The notes beneath the pieces were generated by a model. It was not told the DNA's origin, did not search any database, and saw only the letters and a program-made list of their open reading frames with translations. Shown in pieces: positions 63,510-64,000 of a stretch of DNA of 64,000 bases. Location of the stretch: the NCBI RefSeq assembly GCF_012273895.1, contig NC_052104.1, positions 3,224,001 through 3,288,000 of the forward strand. The letters are read 5' to 3'. The stretch's first letter is position 1; the number at the start of each line of letters is the position of its first letter. Source of the stretch: Zerene cesonia. Its lineage: Eukaryota > Arthropoda > Insecta > Lepidoptera > Pieridae. Both the position numbers and the translations under genes were made by a program.

Positions 63510-64000
63510 TCGTGTATAAATACAATATTATCCAATTATGTATATATTATTATCATTAACTACCATTTCATAACAGCTTCATTAAAATATCCGACGTATA
63601 AAAATCAATAACCTTTTAATCTCCTTAACAACAAAACTCAATCGAACGAATTACAATAAAATTTTCATTTCTACGAGCTTTGCTATAAGAGGCTTTATGA
63701 AATGCCAAATGACCTGGAAATCCCGGAGCAAATACAAATAGTTTGCTTTGCTAATTATAGCCAATTTTATTATGATATTTCGCACTTTCCTTTTAGGATG
63801 CTTGGAGGGTGAGACCTACGAATAATACTTGCGATGGGAGCATTTCAGAATGTGAAGGCATTTACAAGGCATTTTTCAGACGTCGCAGCGATTCGCTTTA
63901 CAAATGTAGTGGATGTTTTGCTTTGGATTAAAGAAATAGCATTCTCTACTTTAGCGTCTTGGCTGTGTCCATACTTTAATAATAACACGTTTTAACGTTG

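Larger units (their letters stand above)
43415..64000. other. Region upstream of the coding start
   Basis: It should contain or lead to the promoter and non-coding first exon, because the exon at 43372 has a true acceptor. GTAAGT donors on the minus strand near 44996 and 48836 are possible but unsupported. The rest is repeats, the paired elements at 47273 and 51556, and AT-rich DNA. The 116-codon minus ORF at 58686-59036 is the longest gap-free open frame there after the repeats, with no recognisable domain. Confidence 0.5.

Overview
The window is an AT-rich piece of an animal nuclear genome, almost certainly from a moth or butterfly. The evidence is its repeats: Helitron-like elements with the ends typical of Lepidoptera (a 5' end close to TCCTACTAATATTATAAA and a 3' end in CTAG before a T), short LINE 3' tails, a CATCATCATCAGCC-type repeat and tRNA-derived SINEs. 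These calls come from recalled family patterns, not from a database search. Nothing here looks bacterial or viral. Two runs of exactly 1000 N are scaffold gaps.

One gene model is well supported, on the minus strand. Three exons join in phase: 43372-43414 (5'UTR end plus ATG), 29494-29560 (signal peptide) and 23645-23822 (first half of a CUB domain). All acceptors have pyrimidine-rich tracts and all donors are GT. Together they give the first 89 residues of a secreted or single-pass membrane CUB protein. The nearest family I recognise is the insect 'suppressor of lurcher 1-like' proteins, thought to be auxiliary subunits of glutamate receptors. The promoter, any upstream non-coding exon and the rest of the protein were not found. 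Later exons may lie beyond base 1 or inside the N gaps.

Region by region: 1-6394 holds repeats and a weak candidate plus-strand first exon; 6395-10304 holds the two gaps around 1.9 kb of sequence; 10305-17540 holds repeats and then a sharply GC-rich island that reads as part of a cadherin repeat; 17541-23644 lies downstream of the last CUB exon seen; 23823-29493 and 29561-43371 are introns of 5.7 and 13.8 kb; 43415-64000 is upstream of the coding start and holds repeats plus a pair of ungapped, 88% identical 100-base elements.

I see no clear new biological system. The items most worth checking are the cadherin-like island (real exon, Helitron-captured exon or assembly join), the paired 100-base elements, the conserved hairpin inside one retroelement family, and the overlapping upstream ORF at the CUB gene's start codon.
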